Assembly (NCBI GenBank): GCA_030247675.1
Contig: JAOTRX010000008.1
Coordinates: forward strand, 124,001 to 188,000
Reading direction: 5' to 3'
From: Desulforhopalus sp.
GTDB taxonomy: Bacteria; Desulfobacterota; Desulfobulbia; Desulfobulbales; Desulfocapsaceae
Length of the DNA: 64,000 nucleotides
Below the pieces are notes generated by a model, which saw nothing but the letters and a program-made list of their open reading frames with translations, was not told where the DNA came from and ran no database searches. Shown one piece after another: positions 61,160 through 64,000 of this stretch. Positions within the stretch are counted from its first letter, which is position 1. Each line of letters opens with the position of its first letter. The translations under genes and the position numbers were made by a program.

Positions 61160-62383
61160 TCAGTTGGCGTTTTTGCGCAAATAGGTGGGAGTTTCGAGAT
61201 AATCATCGTTCCAATTGAGGGCACCACCTGCCGGTTTCCCTTCTGGCGGATTTGATGATCCTAGACTATCAAAAGACTCAAAGTTGGAACCGGGAAGAGG
61301 AGAAACTCGCGGATGCCGGTTCGGAGCTGCCGGTGAGCCCTTGAGCGTCGGCTCGACCTCCTTGATCGGGGCAGGCTTTTTCTTTCGGGCATCTAGCGGA
61401 GAGATGGTCTCTTTGTTATCGATCATTGCCCCAACGCCAGTGGCAATAACAGTAACATGCATTTCATCGCCGAGTGCATCATCATACAGGGCACCGATAA
61501 CCACCTTGGCATCGTCATCGGCCTTCTCCTGGATCATCGCCGAAGCCTCCATGAATTCGGCCATGGTGAAGGTCTCACGGGACGCGGAGATATTGATCAA
61601 CAGGCCACGAGCACCGTCTATGCCGAAGTCCTCAAGCAGCTGGTTGTCTATGGCCTTCCTTGCCGCCTCGACGGCGCGATTCTCGCCAACCGCCGAGCCT
61701 GATCCCATAATCGCCGGCCCAACTTCCCGCATGACGGTGCGCAAATCGGCGAAGTCGGCATTAATGAGCCCTGGGACATTGATAAGATCGGTAATACCCT
61801 TCACCGCCTGCAGCAGGACATTGTCGGCCATTGCCAGCATATCGGACAATTTGCTGTTTTTTTGCATGATCGACAGCAATCTGTCGTTTGGCACGGTAAT
61901 GATGGTATCAGCATATTTCTGCAACTCCTGCCAACCCTCTTCGGCATTTCTCGTACGAAATTTCCCTTCAAAACTAAAGGGTTTGGTGACAACTGCCACC
62001 GTCAACGCACCGAGTTCCCGGCTGGCCTTGGCCACAATCGGCGCGGCTCCCGTACCGGTTCCACCGCCCAGTCCGGCTGTGACAAACACCATATCGCTGC
62101 CTTTCAGGGCATCTCGAATCTCTTCGAGGGATTCCATGGCAGCCATGTTGCCTGTTTCCGGATCGGCACCGGCACCGAGGCCCTTGGTGATGCCGGGCCC
62201 GAGTTGTATACAGATATCAGCCTTCGACAGATTCAGGGCCTGCCTGTCCGTGTTGGCTGCTATGAATTCGACACCCTGAAGCTTATGGGCGACCATGGTA
62301 TTGATGGCGTTGCCGCCACCACCTCCGACGCCGATAACCTTCACAACTGCAACGCCTTCTGATTCCGCCATCCTGAACGGCAT
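61160..62383 (-). CDS. ftsZ: Cell division protein FtsZ
   Basis: A 407-residue tubulin homologue forming the division ring. The GTP-binding motifs are GGGGGNAINTM (near residue 25) and GGGTGTGAAPIVA (near 112). The C-terminal conserved peptide LETPTYLRK is present for FtsA/ZipA binding. The ATG at 62383 follows CAGGGGGTAAAC. Gene order is ftsQ-ftsA-ftsZ on the minus strand, the standard end of a division and cell wall cluster. Confidence 0.98.
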   Translation of the reverse strand: MPFRMAESEGVAVVKVIGVGGGGGNAINTMVAHKLQGVEFIAANTDRQALNLSKADICIQLGPGITKGLGAGADPETGNMAAMESLEEIRDALKGSDMVFVTAGLGGGTGTGAAPIVAKASRELGALTVAVVTKPFSFEGKFRTRNAEEGWQELQKYADTIITVPNDRLLSIMQKNSKLSDMLAMADNVLLQAVKGITDLINVPGLINADFADLRTVMREVGPAIMGSGSAVGENRAVEAARKAIDNQLLEDFGIDGARGLLINISASRETFTMAEFMEASAMIQEKADDDAKVVIGALYDDALGDEMHVTVIATGVGAMIDNKETISPLDARKKKPAPIKEVEPTLKGSPAAPNRHPRVSPLPGSNFESFDSLGSSNPPEGKPAGGALNWNDDYLETPTYLRKNAN

Positions 62384-62499
62384 GTTTACCCCCTGGTCAA
62401 TTCCTGGAACCTGCACCACCAAAATGGTGACAAAACTAGAATATTATCAGTATAGTATATAGCACCACCTTGGCGCCGCTCAAACAAAAAAGGTACCGC

Positions 62500-63786
62500 T
62501 CACATGATTTTTTTAATCCACTCACGCATCCTGCTGAAAACACCGGTGTCCTGTCTTCCCATCTCGTGCTGCTTCTTTCGACCGAAAACAACGAGCCCGG
62601 CCGCCGTCGTGCAACGCGGGTTATACAACTCTTCAGTCTTGCCGGTCAAACCGTTGGGATAGCCGATCCGAACCGGGAGATCGAAGATCTGTTCCGCCAA
62701 CTCGGCGATATTTGATAGAAGTGCCGTGCCGCCAGTCAGGACCACCCCACCATTAATTTTATTCTTCTGTCCCGAGGCAATCAGTTCCCGGTCGAGAATT
62801 TCCAAAATCTCGATGACCCGTGCTTCAAGGATGTCCACCAGCACCTTCTGCGTTACCTTGCGCGGCTCCCGGTCGCCGACGGTTGGCACATCGACCACCA
62901 GATTCGGTTTGATGACCGAGGAGATCGCCCCGCCGTAGTCTTCTTTTAGCCGCTCGGCGTCCTGCAAGGGTGTGCGCAAGCCGACCGATAGATCATTGGT
63001 GAGGTTGTGGCCGCCAAGACCAATCTCACAGGTGTGGCGGATGGTCCCGTCACAGAAGACCGCCAGGTCGGTCGTCCCGCCACCGATATCAACAAGAGCG
63101 ACTCCCAGATCCATCTCATCCTTACTGAGCACCGCACTGGCGGCGGCAATCGATTCAAGCACCAGCTCCGCCACTTCCAAGCCGGCCTTGTTGCAGCAGG
63201 TTACCAAATTGTGTACGGCACCGATGTCGGCGGTGACAATATGTACATTGGTCACCAGACGCACCCCAGTCATACCTATGGGGTTCTGGATGCCGGTATG
63301 GTCATCGACCATGTATTCCTGCGGCATGACATGAATGATCCGCTGATTCTCGGAGATCTTCACGGTCCTGGCGGCGGCGACAACTTCGTCGATATCGGCC
63401 TGTTTAATCTCCCGGTTGTTGATTGCCAGTATGCCGGGGCTATTAAAGCCTTTGATGTGATTACCGGCAATGCCGACATACACATACACCGAGCGAAGAT
63501 CACAACCGGCCGATTCCTCGGCAAGCGATACCGCCTCACGAATCGAGTTGACCGTACTTTCGATATTGACCACGACGCCCTTTTTCAAACCTTTGGAGGG
63601 CACCGTGCCTACACCAATCACCTCAACCCGATCCTCAAACATCTCACCGACGACACAGCATATCTTGGTCGTCCCGATATCAAGCCCCACCACCAGTTCA
63701 CCCTGCTCGTGGTGTTGCGAGGCCCTCTTCTCCGGGATGGCATCTTCCTTATCGTCAGTCTCCGTATTTATATTCTTTTCAACCAT
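62500..63786 (-). CDS. ftsA: Cell division protein FtsA
   Basis: A 428-residue actin-like protein anchoring FtsZ to the membrane. ATP fold motif VVGLDIGTTKICCVVGE is near residue 32; the C-terminal amphipathic helix (FSRMREWIKKIM) is visible. The ATG at 63786 overlaps the ftsQ stop by 8 bases, so translation is probably coupled; a GTG at 63807 in the same frame is a less likely start. The N-terminal 25 residues (a Glu/Asp/Lys/Gln-rich tail) are longer than usual. Confidence 0.96.
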   Translation of the reverse strand: MVEKNINTETDDKEDAIPEKRASQHHEQGELVVGLDIGTTKICCVVGEMFEDRVEVIGVGTVPSKGLKKGVVVNIESTVNSIREAVSLAEESAGCDLRSVYVYVGIAGNHIKGFNSPGILAINNREIKQADIDEVVAAARTVKISENQRIIHVMPQEYMVDDHTGIQNPIGMTGVRLVTNVHIVTADIGAVHNLVTCCNKAGLEVAELVLESIAAASAVLSKDEMDLGVALVDIGGGTTDLAVFCDGTIRHTCEIGLGGHNLTNDLSVGLRTPLQDAERLKEDYGGAISSVIKPNLVVDVPTVGDREPRKVTQKVLVDILEARVIEILEILDRELIASGQKNKINGGVVLTGGTALLSNIAELAEQIFDLPVRIGYPNGLTGKTEELYNPRCTTAAGLVVFGRKKQHEMGRQDTGVFSRMREWIKKIM

Positions 63787-64000
63787 TGGTTTTTTGTCCC
63801 GAACCACGCTCTACCATGAGAACTCTGTCATTCATATAATCCATCTGTATATAGCCAATTTGCAACAGCAATTCCCTACTGTTTGGTTTTTTGTACAAGG
63901 CCCTGAGTACTTGGATTAACCTTGAATATTTCTGTTTAGTGTTACCACTTCCAAAAAAAATTGGGAATGGGTATTCGACAAGATAGACTACCAAATCGCC
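63779..64000 (-). CDS. ftsQ: Cell division protein FtsQ, 5' part cut by window edge
   Basis: The minus-strand frame stays open from the right edge to the stop at 63779 and gives GDLVVYLVEYPFPIFFGSGN onwards to KKPNSRELLLQIGYIQMDYM and DRVLMVERG. The pattern of a K-x3-L-x2-V-L region before a beta-strand with D-R-V fits the C-terminal beta domain of FtsQ, and its place upstream of ftsA supports this. About 73 residues are visible. It overlaps ftsA by 8 bases. Confidence 0.85.
   Translation of the reverse strand, partial: GDLVVYLVEYPFPIFFGSGNTKQKYSRLIQVLRALYKKPNSRELLLQIGYIQMDYMNDRVLMVERGSGQKTNG

Noticed and set aside
61215..62279. A 354-residue plus-strand frame opposite ftsZ
   Set aside because: Shadow of ftsZ; residue content is Ser/Pro-rich from reverse-complement codons.
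1..64000. CRISPR arrays, rRNA genes, insertion sequences
   Set aside because: No regularly spaced repeat unit, rRNA-like sequence or transposase gene was seen on either strand.

Overview
The window (about 52-55% G+C by eye) looks like chromosome from an anaerobic, Gram-negative, probably sulfur-metabolising bacterium; a Desulfobulbales-like member of the Desulfobacterota is my best guess. The guess rests on a monofunctional Ni-CO dehydrogenase with CooF and flavoprotein partners, two separate 2-oxoacid:ferredoxin oxidoreductases (a four-subunit type and a single-chain NifJ type), a rhodanese-fused CoA-disulfide/polysulfide-type reductase, hemerythrin, and many hybrid sensor kinases. No rRNA, CRISPR array, prophage or intact insertion sequence was seen. 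One tRNA gene, tRNA-Arg(CCG), is present.

Layout. 1-1.9 kb: a beta-CASP/MBL nuclease cut by the window edge and a DUF4143 ATPase. 1.9-7 kb: a por/vor operon (gamma-delta-alpha-beta, minus strand), divergent from ilvE, with an XRE-cupin regulator facing ilvE. 7.2-11 kb: cooS, a CooF-like ferredoxin and a NAD(P)-linked flavoprotein, closed by a strong terminator. 11.3-13.9 kb: hemerythrin, then a degraded patch (frameshifted EamA transporter tail beside a GNAT tail), two GNAT genes, an ACT-domain gene and the tRNA. 14-18.5 kb: HNH protein, folC, a UvrD-type helicase and a small conserved protein. 18.6-24.1 kb: a diguanylate-cyclase-type protein, nagZ, a double-TM2 protein, a hybrid kinase, DUF493 and an unknown protein. 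24.1-30 kb: a pabB-pabC fusion and nifJ. 30-36.3 kb: a cysteine-cluster protein, histidinol phosphatase, a HEAT-receiver fusion, an SBF-like transporter and thiamine pyrophosphokinase. 36.3-40.7 kb: a large SBP-type hybrid kinase, a small secreted protein and a putative metal-dependent hydrolase. 41.1-48.8 kb: a five-gene plus-strand cluster (GT4, asparagine synthase, sugar epimerase, GlpA-like flavoprotein, and a second asparagine-synthase-like protein lacking the catalytic Cys2). 48.8-57.3 kb: glyA, GDPD, a secreted serine-hydrolase fusion, a thiamine-binding protein, an SH3 protein, an unusual sigma factor, a hotdog protein and DUF3786. 57.4-64 kb: CoADR-rhodanese, a sensor kinase, then ftsZ, ftsA and the end of ftsQ.

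How the parts fit. Low-potential ferredoxin chemistry dominates the left half: pyruvate or other 2-oxoacids, and CO, are oxidised and the electrons pass through 4Fe-4S proteins, with the CooF/flavoprotein pair probably linking CO oxidation to NAD(P). The ilvE/por pairing suggests that the four-subunit enzyme handles branched-chain 2-oxoacids. The least understood block is the 41-49 kb cluster, which reads as a pathway for an amide-decorated glycan or glycolipid. Its second amide ligase has lost its glutaminase nucleophile, and this is my leading candidate for undescribed biology here.
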